DNA from: Burkholderiales bacterium UBA1834 | Lineage (GTDB): Bacteria > Pseudomonadota > Gammaproteobacteria > Burkholderiales > Burkholderiaceae_C | Assembly (NCBI GenBank): GCA_002339015.1 | Contig: DDJC01000041.1 | Coordinates: forward strand, 14,206 to 24,080 | Direction of reading: 5' to 3' | Length of the DNA stretch: 9,875 nt | Shown here: positions 1 through 5,674 of the stretch, piece by piece | Layout: each line of letters opens with the position of its first letter | How positions within the stretch are numbered: the first letter of the stretch is position 1 | Notes under the pieces: generated by a model | Told to the model about the DNA's origin: nothing | The model's database searches: none | The model's input: the letters and a program-made list of their open reading frames with translations, nothing else | Made by a program: the position numbers and the translations under genes

Positions 1-56
1 GGATCCGCCCCGGCCCGCCGGTGGCATGGACCGGCTGCGCAAAACGCACGCCCATA

Positions 57-79
57 TTAATGCGAATAATTCTCATTAA
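57..79. promoter_or_regulatory. Fur box at left edge
   Basis: This is a 23-base palindrome with one mismatch between its 11-base arms around a central A. The left arm is TTAATGCGAAT and the right arm ATTCTCATTAA. It matches the known Fur operator pattern and shares 22 of 23 bases with the box at 5601-5623. It lies downstream of the alx stop codon, so it probably does not control alx. The likeliest target is a gene starting left of position 1 and transcribed leftward, but the window ends before such a gene can be confirmed. Confidence 0.85.
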
Positions 80-84
80 TTAGA

Positions 85-109
85 ATACCCCCGCACAAGG
101 CGAGGGTAT
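85..109 (-). terminator. probable terminator of the alx/terC gene
   Basis: ATACCC (85-90) pairs with GGGTAT (104-109). Inside this, after a C/A mismatch, CGC (92-94) pairs with GCG (100-102) around a five-base loop. On the minus strand the hairpin starts about 22 bases after the alx stop and is followed by TCTAATTAAT, which is only moderately T-rich. It is therefore a plausible but not textbook Rho-independent terminator. It also separates alx from the Fur box at 57-79. Confidence 0.45.
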
Positions 110-131
110 CGGGCAGGGCCTCAGGCCTCGA

Positions 132-1091
132 TCAGCGTTCGCTGAGCACCTTGGGCGCGGTCTTCACGCTCCAGATCATGGTGATGGCCAGGATGCCCAC
201 CACCACGCCCAGCGACACCAGCACCGGGATCTTGTAGAAATCCACGATCAGCATCTTGGTGCCGATGAACACCAGGATCACGGCCAGGCCGTAGCTGAGC
301 AGGTGGAACTTGCTGGCCATGGCCGCGAGCAGGAAGTACATCGCGCGCAGGCCCAGGATGGCGAAGATGTTGGACGTCAGCACGATGAACGGGTCACTCG
401 TCACGGCGTAGATGGCCGGGATGGAATCCACCGCGAAGATCACATCGGTGAAGCCCACCAGCGCCACCACCAGCAGCAGCGGGGTCGCGATCTTCACGCC
501 GTTCTGGATGGTGAAGAACTTCTCACCGTCGAAGTTGGTGGACACGTGCATCACGCGGCGCAGCAGCTTGAGCGCGGGGTTGTCCTCCAGGTCGGACTCC
601 TGGTCAGCCGCCCACCACATCTTGATGCCGGTGAACAGCAGGAAGGCGCCGAACACATACAGGATCCAATGGAACTCGGCGATCAGCCAGCCGCCGATCA
701 GGATCATCACCGTGCGCAGCACCATCGCCAGGATGATGCCGATCATCAGCACGCGCTTCTGGTAGGCCGAAGGCACCGCGAAGTAGCTGAAGATCAGCAG
801 GAAGACGAAGATGTTGTCGACCGCCAGCGATTTCTCGATCAGGTAACCAGTGAGGAACTCCAGCGCCTTGGTGTTGGCCACGGCGACACCCTGGTCCTGC
901 ATGAAGGCCCACCACAGCAGGCCGTTGAAGGCCAGGCTGAGCGCCACCCAGACGATGGACCAGCGGATGGCCTCGGGTACCGAGACTTCATGCGCCCCCT
1001 GCTTCTTGAGGACGACGAAGTCCACGAAGAGCGCGAGCAGGACGAATATGACGAAGACGAACCAGAGCCATTCCGGCGCCAGTGTGTTCAT
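132..1091 (-). CDS. alx: TerC/Alx-family membrane protein, probable Mn2+ exporter
   Basis: This 319-residue polytopic inner-membrane protein belongs to the TerC family and closely resembles E. coli Alx (about 320 aa). The shared blocks are FLTGYLIEKSLAVDNIFVF (79-97), FGAFLLFTGIKM (147-158), DVIFAVDSIPAIYAVTSDPF (216-235) and FAILGLRAMYFLL (243-255). The intramembrane acidic residues typical of the family are present: D24, E86, D92, D216 and D222. Known family members export Mn2+ or handle metal and alkaline stress. The yybP-ykoY Mn2+ riboswitch upstream supports Mn2+ as the substrate here, which is an inference. The ATG start is preceded by GGAGAA (minus strand, 1098-1103) with a 6-base gap. 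The gene is monocistronic, bounded by terminators at 1337-1373 upstream and 85-109 downstream. It was historically named for tellurium resistance, but no other ter genes are present. Confidence 0.93.
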   Translation of the reverse strand: MNTLAPEWLWFVFVIFVLLALFVDFVVLKKQGAHEVSVPEAIRWSIVWVALSLAFNGLLWWAFMQDQGVAVANTKALEFLTGYLIEKSLAVDNIFVFLLIFSYFAVPSAYQKRVLMIGIILAMVLRTVMILIGGWLIAEFHWILYVFGAFLLFTGIKMWWAADQESDLEDNPALKLLRRVMHVSTNFDGEKFFTIQNGVKIATPLLLVVALVGFTDVIFAVDSIPAIYAVTSDPFIVLTSNIFAILGLRAMYFLLAAMASKFHLLSYGLAVILVFIGTKMLIVDFYKIPVLVSLGVVVGILAITMIWSVKTAPKVLSER

Positions 1092-1163
1092 GAGGGTTCT
1101 CCGAAAAAAGACGAACGATCAAACACGGCCTGCTTCCAAAGCGAAGCATGCACCACTGTGCGT

Positions 1164-1275
1164 CGAAAGGTCTTGCGGGAGGTTTCTCTGTGGACCCCGG
1201 GCCATGCTTTGAAGGCAGGACCGTGCTGACGGGATGTCACCGCAGCCAGGGCGGCTGCGCGCTACTCCCCTTTCG
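1164..1275 (-). promoter_or_regulatory. yybP-ykoY manganese riboswitch upstream of alx
   Basis: On the minus strand the aptamer opens with CGAAAGG followed by GGAGTAGC and closes with CGCAAGACCTTTCG. These are the conserved 5' and 3' elements of the yybP-ykoY (Mn2+) class, as in the leader of E. coli alx. The closing helix P1 is a perfect 7-bp pairing of 1269-1275 with 1164-1170. An internal helix pairs GGCTGCG (1253-1259) with CGCAGCC (1241-1247), and the conserved GTCA-type segment follows at 1223-1230. About 72 bases separate the aptamer from the alx ATG. No hairpin with a U tract lies in that interval, so control at translation seems likelier than termination. CACAAT (minus, 1286-1291) is a weak candidate -10 element that would place the transcript start just before the aptamer; no convincing -35 was found. 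Confidence 0.92.
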
Positions 1276-1290
1276 GACAGGCAAGATTGT

Positions 1291-1323
1291 GCCTTGAATT
1301 CAGCCCGGGTTCACATTCAAGGC
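1291..1323. repeat. 9-bp perfect inverted repeat upstream of the riboswitch
   Basis: GCCTTGAAT (1291-1299) and ATTCAAGGC (1315-1323) are exact reverse complements separated by 15 bases. The repeat lies between the hmu operon terminator and the start of the alx riboswitch, where the alx promoter should be. It could be an operator or a hairpin. It has no T run on either side that would make it an intrinsic terminator. Its function is unknown. Confidence 0.6.
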
Positions 1324-1336
1324 TTTGCGGACGCAT

Positions 1337-1373
1337 AAAAAAAGCCGCCGGAATCCGTGATGGACTCCGGCGG
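1337..1373 (-). terminator. intrinsic terminator of the heme-uptake operon
   Basis: CCGCCGGA (1345-1352) pairs with TCCGGCGG (1366-1373). After one A/C mismatch, TCC (1354-1356) pairs with GGA (1362-1364) around a 5-base loop. On the minus strand the stem is followed by seven T residues (complement of 1337-1343). This is a classic Rho-independent terminator about 57 bases after the hmuV stop. It should insulate the alx riboswitch from hmu read-through. Confidence 0.93.
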
Positions 1374-1429
1374 GAGAAAGGCGGGGTCCCCCAGGATTCC
1401 CGCCAACACGAAAGCGTTCAGGGCCTGTG

Positions 1430-2212
1430 TCAGGAAAAGGCCAGCCAGCTCCGGTGCGCATCAGGCACGGTCAGGCGCTGGCAGACCACGCCCCAGATGC
1501 GCTGCACGAGCTGGGGCTGCAGCACCTCTTCGCAATCGCCCGAGGTCTCGATGCGGCCATCGTTCATCACCAGCACCTGGTCGGCGTAGGCCCCGGCCAG
1601 GTTGATGTCATGCAGCACCACAACCACGCCCAGCCCTTCGGCCGCCAACTGGCGCAGCAGGCGCATCACGCTGTGCTGGTGGGCCAGGTCCAGCGCGGCG
1701 GTCGGCTCGTCGAGCAGCAGCCAGCGAGGGCGATCGTCATCCGGGTGAGCGCGCACCTGCGCGAGCACGCGGGCCAGTTGCACGCGCGCCTTCTCGCCAC
1801 CGGAGAGCTGTTCGTAGCGGCGTCTGGCCAGGTGCAGGGCGCCGGCCTGGTCCAGGCACCAGTCCAGCATGGCCGACTCCTGAGGGTGGGGATTCGCGGC
1901 ATGCGGGTAGCGGCCCATGCGCACGATGTCGTGCACATCGAAATCGAAAGGCACGGCGCTGTCCTGCGGCAGCAGCGCGCGCTGCCGGGCCAGCGCCAGG
2001 GTGTCCCACTCCGCCAGCGGGCGGCCCAGCAGTTGCACCTGGCTGGCCGTGGCGCGCTCCAGCCCGGCCAGCGAGGCCAGCAGGGTCGACTTGCCGGCGC
2101 CATTGGGGCCCAGCAGCGCGTGCACCTGGCCGGCGGGCAGGTGCAGTTGAGGCACATCCAGCAGACAACGGCCCGCCTTGTTGAGCAGCAGGTGATGGGC
2201 GGTGAGGCTCAT
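1430..2212 (-). CDS. hmuV: heme ABC transporter ATP-binding protein HmuV
   Basis: This 260-residue cytoplasmic ABC ATPase would power heme import through HmuU. All nucleotide-binding motifs are intact: Walker A GPNGAGKS (35-42), Q-loop Q83, signature LSGGE (136-140), Walker B WLLLDEP (164-170) and H-loop H201. Length and motif layout fit the FecE/BtuD/HmuV subfamily. Heme specificity is inferred from the linked hmuS and hmuT, because the ATPase alone does not distinguish heme from siderophore or cobalamin. The ATG has GGAG with a 5-base gap. A 31-base gap separates it from hmuU, and it is the last gene before the terminator at 1337-1373. Confidence 0.95.
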   Translation of the reverse strand: MSLTAHHLLLNKAGRCLLDVPQLHLPAGQVHALLGPNGAGKSTLLASLAGLERATASQVQLLGRPLAEWDTLALARQRALLPQDSAVPFDFDVHDIVRMGRYPHAANPHPQESAMLDWCLDQAGALHLARRRYEQLSGGEKARVQLARVLAQVRAHPDDDRPRWLLLDEPTAALDLAHQHSVMRLLRQLAAEGLGVVVVLHDINLAGAYADQVLVMNDGRIETSGDCEEVLQPQLVQRIWGVVCQRLTVPDAHRSWLAFS

Positions 2213-2243
2213 GGTATCTCCGTGCGGGTGGTCAGGTCGGTTG

Positions 2244-3320
2244 TCAGGCGGGTGTGAAGCGGCGGCGCAGCATCCACAGGAAGGCGGGCGCGCCGATCAG
2301 GCCGGTGAGCACGCCCAGCGGCAGGTCCGCAGGCGCGAAGGCGGTGCGCGTGATGGTGTCGGCCAGCACCACCAGCACGGCGCCCACCGCGGCCGAGGCG
2401 GGCAGCACGACCCGATGGTCGGGGCCGGCCAGCAGGCGCACCGCGTGCGGTGCCAGCAAGCCGATGAAGCCGATGATGCCGGTCAGGGCCGTGACCGCGC
2501 CCACGGACAAGGCCACCCACAGCACGCACAGACGCTGCACCCGCTCGACCGGCACGCCCATCAGGCGCGCCTGCGCCTCACCCAGCGCCAGCGCATTGAG
2601 CGCACGGGCCTGCGACGGGGCCAGGCACAGCACCCCCACGACCACCAGGGCACAGGCCAGGGTGCTGTGCCACTGGCTGCCACCCAGGCTGCCCAGCAGC
2701 CAGAAGGTGAGCGTGCGCAACTGGATGTCGCTGGCCAGGTGGGACAGCAAGCCCAGCCCGGCACTGGCCAGGGCATTGATGGCCACGCCCACCAGCAGCA
2801 GCAAGGGTGTGTGCACCTGCCCCTGTGCACGCGAGAGCTGCCACACCAGCGCCGTGACCAGCAGCCCGCCCAGGAAGGCGCACACCAGCAGGGGCCACAC
2901 ACCCAGGCCTTCTTGCAGGCCCAACGGCCACATCGGCCCGAACACGATGGCGATGCCCGCGCCCAGCGCCGCGCCACTGCTCACGCCGAGCAGGGCCGGA
3001 TCGGCCAGCGGGTTGCGGAACAGCCCCTGCACCAGCGCACCGGACACGCCCAGGGCCGCGCCTGCCAGCACGGCCATCAGCAGGCGGGGGGCGCGGATGT
3101 GCCAGAACACCTCGGCCGCGGCCGAGTTCTGCCCGGCGTCGGGCCACAGGTCCTTGAGTGCGACGGCGTAGGCACCCTGCGAGGCGCCGATCACCAGCGC
3201 CAGCAGCAAGGCCACCGCGGAGCCCACCGTCAGCGCCAGCGCCGACCAGCGGCCCTCGGGCGATCGCCAGGGGTTGGATGATGGCACCGCAGCCGGCGTG
3301 TCGAGCGTGCGCGTGCTCAT
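2244..3320 (-). CDS. hmuU: heme ABC transporter permease HmuU (FecCD family)
   Basis: This 358-residue inner-membrane permease of the FecCD/BtuC family would form a homodimer as the heme channel. Family blocks visible are RAPRLLMAVLAGAALGVSGA (76-95), FRNPLADPALLGVSSGAALG (101-120) and GFIGLLAPHAVRLLAGPDHR (284-303), which carries the loop that contacts the ATPase. A C-terminal block (333-352) holds PLGVLTGLIGAPAF. About ten hydrophobic helices are expected for the fold, and the hydrophobic pattern agrees. The first 25 residues are polar and cytoplasmic. The start lies 10 bases after the hmuT stop. Only a modest GAGCG ribosome site is visible, so translational coupling with hmuT is plausible. 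Confidence 0.95.
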   Translation of the reverse strand: MSTRTLDTPAAVPSSNPWRSPEGRWSALALTVGSAVALLLALVIGASQGAYAVALKDLWPDAGQNSAAAEVFWHIRAPRLLMAVLAGAALGVSGALVQGLFRNPLADPALLGVSSGAALGAGIAIVFGPMWPLGLQEGLGVWPLLVCAFLGGLLVTALVWQLSRAQGQVHTPLLLLVGVAINALASAGLGLLSHLASDIQLRTLTFWLLGSLGGSQWHSTLACALVVVGVLCLAPSQARALNALALGEAQARLMGVPVERVQRLCVLWVALSVGAVTALTGIIGFIGLLAPHAVRLLAGPDHRVVLPASAAVGAVLVVLADTITRTAFAPADLPLGVLTGLIGAPAFLWMLRRRFTPA

Positions 3321-3330
3321 GGGCGAACGC

Positions 3331-4200
3331 TCATGCCAGGGCTTGCCGCAGTTCGTCCAGGGTCTCGGGCAACCTGGGGCCGAAGCCCAGCAAGGCCATC
3401 GCGTCCATGGCGATCAGGCGCTGCTGGCGGGCTGCAGGGGTGAAGGCCAGGCCCGGGTGCTGCCAGAAGCGCTCCACGCCGCCACTGGCTTGCACAGAAT
3501 CCTGCGTGGTGAGGACGATGTCCGGCGCGGCCTGGGCCACGGCCTCGGCCGTGAGGGCCTGGTAGCCACGGCCGCCAGCCAGCACATTGCGCACGCCGGC
3601 CAAGCTCAGCATGGCATGCGCGGCGGTGTCCGTGCCCGCCCCTTGCGGCCGGCTGCCGTGCACCATCACGAACAGCACCTTGGGCTCGGGCCGGTTCTGG
3701 GCACGGCGCTGCTGCGCGGCCTGCGCCACCCGCTGCAGGCTGGCCTGCCAGCGTTGCTGCAGTTCGGCGTCGAGCGCCTTGCCCGCGTCGATGCGGCCCG
3801 TGGCCTGCGCCACGGCACGCACCTTGGCACGCAACTCTTCGAAGCTGTGATCGGCCTGCACCAGGTGCAGGGCCAGGCCGGCGCTCTTGAGCTGGTCGAG
3901 CACGCGGGCAGGCCCGGCTTCGTTGGTGCCCAGCAGCGCGGTGGGGCGCAGGGCCAGCACGCCTTCAGCGGACAGCTGGCGCATGTAGCCCACCTTGGGC
4001 GTGCGCAGCGCGGCCGCCGGGTAGGTGCTGGTGGTGTCGGTGCCCACCAGCAGGTTCTCGACACCCAGGCGGTAGACCACCTCGGTCATGCCGCCACTCA
4101 GGCTCACCAGGCGGGGCGGGGCCTCCTGAGCCCGCAGCAACGGGAGCTGCGCCAACGCCACCGATGCGGCGGCGCCTCGCAACCACAGGCGACGTGTCAT
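3331..4200 (-). CDS. hmuT: periplasmic heme-binding protein HmuT
   Basis: This 289-residue substrate-binding protein of the TroA/BtuF fold would pass periplasmic heme to HmuUV. The N-terminus has a signal peptide: TRRLWLR (2-8), then a hydrophobic stretch and a likely cleavage after LLRA (21-24). The twin arginines followed by LWLR resemble a Tat motif. Conserved family blocks are LSGGMTEVVYRLG (34-46) and VGYMRQLSAEGVLAL (70-84). Y72 in the second block corresponds to the tyrosine heme ligand known in HmuT/ShuT homologues. The chosen ATG (complement of 4198-4200) overlaps the hmuS stop as ATGA, indicating translational coupling. A longer in-frame reading to 4560 would overlap hmuS by 360 bases and bury the signal peptide. 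Confidence 0.93.
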   Translation of the reverse strand: MTRRLWLRGAAASVALAQLPLLRAQEAPPRLVSLSGGMTEVVYRLGVENLLVGTDTTSTYPAAALRTPKVGYMRQLSAEGVLALRPTALLGTNEAGPARVLDQLKSAGLALHLVQADHSFEELRAKVRAVAQATGRIDAGKALDAELQQRWQASLQRVAQAAQQRRAQNRPEPKVLFVMVHGSRPQGAGTDTAAHAMLSLAGVRNVLAGGRGYQALTAEAVAQAAPDIVLTTQDSVQASGGVERFWQHPGLAFTPAARQQRLIAMDAMALLGFGPRLPETLDELRQALA

Positions 4201-5303
4201 GCGGCCACCTCCAGCACATGGGCTTGCGGCTGCACCAGGCCCTGGGCCAGCGCGCGCCAGGCGGGCAGTTCGGGCTTGCCGGGCTTGCGCTCGCCAAAGA
4301 ACATGGCGATCAGCTGCCCCTGGGCATCGAAGATCTCCAGCGAGGTGACCACCCCATCGGCGGTGGGCTTGCTGACCAGCCAACTCTCGGCAACCTGGTC
4401 GGCGCGCAGGTGCAGGTTGAAGTTGTCGTCCAGCACATTGAGCCAGGGGCCGACCGTCTCGATGCGGTGCACCGCGCCGGTGTGGATCTGCAGGCAGGCC
4501 GCATTGCCCGCGAACACCATGATGGGCAGGCCAGCATTTGCAGCGCGCTGCAGCAGCCATTCCACGGCCAGTAGCGGGGTGCGGCGCGTATGCCGCCCCT
4601 CCATCAGGCGAAAGCTCTGCATCCGACCCACCTGGTGGGTCTTGAGCAGGCCGAAGAACTCATGCGTGTCCTTCATGGCCGACCAGGCCTGCCCCAGCGA
4701 GGCGACATCCACCTCGGCATCGGGGCGGTCAACTGGTACCTGCACGCCGCCCGGCGTGAACAGGGGGCGGGCCTCGGGGCGCGCATGGCGCTGCACCAGT
4801 TGCTCCAGCGCCTGCAGATCAGACTGCGCCCGCGCATGCACCTTGTGCACGGCCTGTCCATGCACATCGAAGAACTGCAGGCTGTGCTGCTCGCCCTTGG
4901 CCGTGCGCTCGACCACGTGCATGCCCACATGCCAGTGCATCAGGAACAGCCGCAGGTCGATCTCGGCGCCCAGCGCCAGGCCCACGGCGCCCTGGGCGCT
5001 CACATTGCAGTACACCCCGATCTTCTCGTGGACCACGCTCTCGTTGCGCGTCAGGGCCATCACCGGCCCCACGGCCTCCAGGCCCTGCAACTGGGCGATC
5101 CAGTCGCCATCGAGCACCGTGACGCTGTACAGGCTGCCGGCGTCTTCGGCTGGGCACATGTGGCTGACGGTGTGCGCAACAAGGGCCTCGCCCTCGCTCA
5201 CGCCCAGCTTGCGCGCGGCATCCCGGGCCCGCAGGCCCTGCTGCCGCAGCGCGGCGAATTGCTGGCGCAGATGAGATTGCGCCGTGTGTTGAGGTGCGGA
5301 CAT
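4197..5303 (-). CDS. hmuS: cytoplasmic heme-binding/degrading protein HmuS
   Basis: This 368-residue protein of the HemS/PhuS/ShuS family accepts imported heme in the cytoplasm. Family members deliver heme to an oxygenase or take part in its breakdown. It shows the typical two-repeat layout: an N-terminal half with RARDAARKLGVSEGEAL (25-41), RNESVVHEKIGVY (86-98) and LMHWHVGMHVVER (121-133), and a C-terminal half with NAACLQIHTGAVHRIETVGP (267-286) and WLNVLDDNFNLHLR (287-300). H214 in KDTHEFFGLLKTH is in the position of the known heme-ligand histidine. There is no signal peptide. It starts 4 bases after the hemP-like stop with a strong GGGAGG site (complement of 5312-5317, 8-base gap) and ends in an ATGA overlap with hmuT. 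It is slightly longer than the usual 340-355 residues. Confidence 0.95.
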   Translation of the reverse strand: MSAPQHTAQSHLRQQFAALRQQGLRARDAARKLGVSEGEALVAHTVSHMCPAEDAGSLYSVTVLDGDWIAQLQGLEAVGPVMALTRNESVVHEKIGVYCNVSAQGAVGLALGAEIDLRLFLMHWHVGMHVVERTAKGEQHSLQFFDVHGQAVHKVHARAQSDLQALEQLVQRHARPEARPLFTPGGVQVPVDRPDAEVDVASLGQAWSAMKDTHEFFGLLKTHQVGRMQSFRLMEGRHTRRTPLLAVEWLLQRAANAGLPIMVFAGNAACLQIHTGAVHRIETVGPWLNVLDDNFNLHLRADQVAESWLVSKPTADGVVTSLEIFDAQGQLIAMFFGERKPGKPELPAWRALAQGLVQPQAHVLEVAA

Positions 5304-5306
5304 CGG

Positions 5307-5540
5307 TCAGGCCTCCCGGGCCGGCAGGGTCAGGCGATGCCCCGTGTCGGCAGCCGACGCCGGAGCGGGGAAATCCACCACGAAGCGGTACTGCTTGCCA
5401 CAGTCGAGGATGACTTCCTTCTGCCCCCGTTTGAGCAGGCGGACGTCGATGCGGATGGTGCCGAAGCCGTCATGGGCCAGAACGTCATCGAGCAGGCTGA
5501 GCAGCTGCGACTTCAGGACCGGGACGGAGCGGTTTTCCAC
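5307..5540 (-). CDS. small HemP/HmuP-like protein, first gene of the heme operon
   Basis: This small soluble protein has 77 residues from a GTG start at 5540, or 89 residues from an upstream ATG at 5576. I prefer the GTG because AAGAGGAA sits 6 bases before it, while the ATG has no ribosome site. The segment LLKRGQKEVILDCGKQYRFVV resembles the core of HemP/HmuP (LL.G...V.I.H.G..Y.L), and the position just after a Fur box and before hmuS is where hemP/hmuP is found. It departs from the family: an unusual N-terminal part (SQLLSLLDDVLAHDGFGTIR) precedes the core, and the usual lysine-rich GKLILTK-type ending is replaced by a proline/alanine-rich tail. HmuP homologues are reported to activate heme receptor genes. 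Assignment by position plus weak similarity is moderate. Confidence 0.65.
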   Translation of the reverse strand: MENRSVPVLKSQLLSLLDDVLAHDGFGTIRIDVRLLKRGQKEVILDCGKQYRFVVDFPAPASAADTGHRLTLPAREA

Positions 5541-5546
5541 AGTGAT

Positions 5547-5554
5547 TTCCTCTT
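5547..5554 (-). promoter_or_regulatory. ribosome binding site deciding the hemP-like start
   Basis: The minus strand reads AAGAGGAA, a close match to the Shine-Dalgarno consensus, 6 bases before a GTG codon (complement of 5538-5540). The in-frame ATG at 5574-5576 has no such site, which favours GTG as the true start. Confidence 0.6.
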
Positions 5555-5600
5555 GGCGGCACACGCCGCAATGCATGTCGTGGTGACGAATGCACGGATT

Positions 5601-5623
5601 TTAATGAGAATAATTCTCATTAA
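5601..5623. promoter_or_regulatory. Fur box controlling the hemP-hmuSTUV operon
   Basis: This is a perfect palindrome with 11-base arms, TTAATGAGAAT and its exact complement, around a central A. It is a canonical Fur operator core (GAGAAT-A-ATTCTC). It lies about 60 bases upstream of the preferred hemP-like start and overlaps the spacer and -10 of the candidate promoter. Iron-loaded Fur bound here should block transcription. Confidence 0.93.
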
Positions 5624-5629
5624 GATCAA
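5601..5629 (-). promoter_or_regulatory. candidate hmu operon promoter
   Basis: On the minus strand, TTGATC (complement of 5624-5629) can act as a -35 element, followed after 17 bases by CATTAA (complement of 5601-5606) as a weak -10. The Fur palindrome fills the spacer, as expected for an iron-repressed promoter. The -10 matches only three of six consensus bases, so the exact hexamers are uncertain. Confidence 0.4.
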
Positions 5630-5674
5630 GACACCTGGGCTGGAGGGGTCTTAACGGAAATCAGGACAGATTGT

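Noticed and set aside
1..6. The window begins with a BamHI recognition sequence (GGATCC), suggesting a cloned fragment end
   Set aside because: Another BamHI site occurs at 662-667 and none is at the right end, so a clone boundary cannot be concluded.
1..79. Possible plus-strand gene end (open frame stopping at the TAA at 77-79) or minus-strand gene start at 55
   Set aside because: The plus-strand frame ends inside the Fur palindrome and is only 26 codons in view with no motif. The minus-strand ATG at 53-55 begins only 3 bases from the Fur box with no ribosome site. Neither can be supported.
1132..1150. TGCTTC/GAAGCA hairpin in the alx leader as a possible riboswitch-controlled terminator
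   Set aside because: The 6-bp stem is not followed by a U tract; the nearest T run lies about 25 bases further on. It does not look like an intrinsic terminator.
2202..3281. A 359-codon plus-strand open frame antisense to hmuU
   Set aside because: The translation is rich in Gln, His, Arg and Gly without recognisable domains. It mirrors the codon bias of the FecCD permease gene on the minus strand.
4201..4560. In-frame N-terminal extension of hmuT (409 codons in total)
   Set aside because: It would overlap hmuS by 360 bases and place an obvious signal peptide in the middle of the protein. The ATGA overlap with hmuS fits the shorter start.
3274..5274. A 666-codon plus-strand open frame running antisense to hmuT and hmuS
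   Set aside because: Long antisense frames are expected in GC-rich coding DNA. The translation is low-complexity with many Arg, Ser, Ala and His residues and no family motif, and the opposite strand carries intact hmuS and hmuT with conserved motifs.
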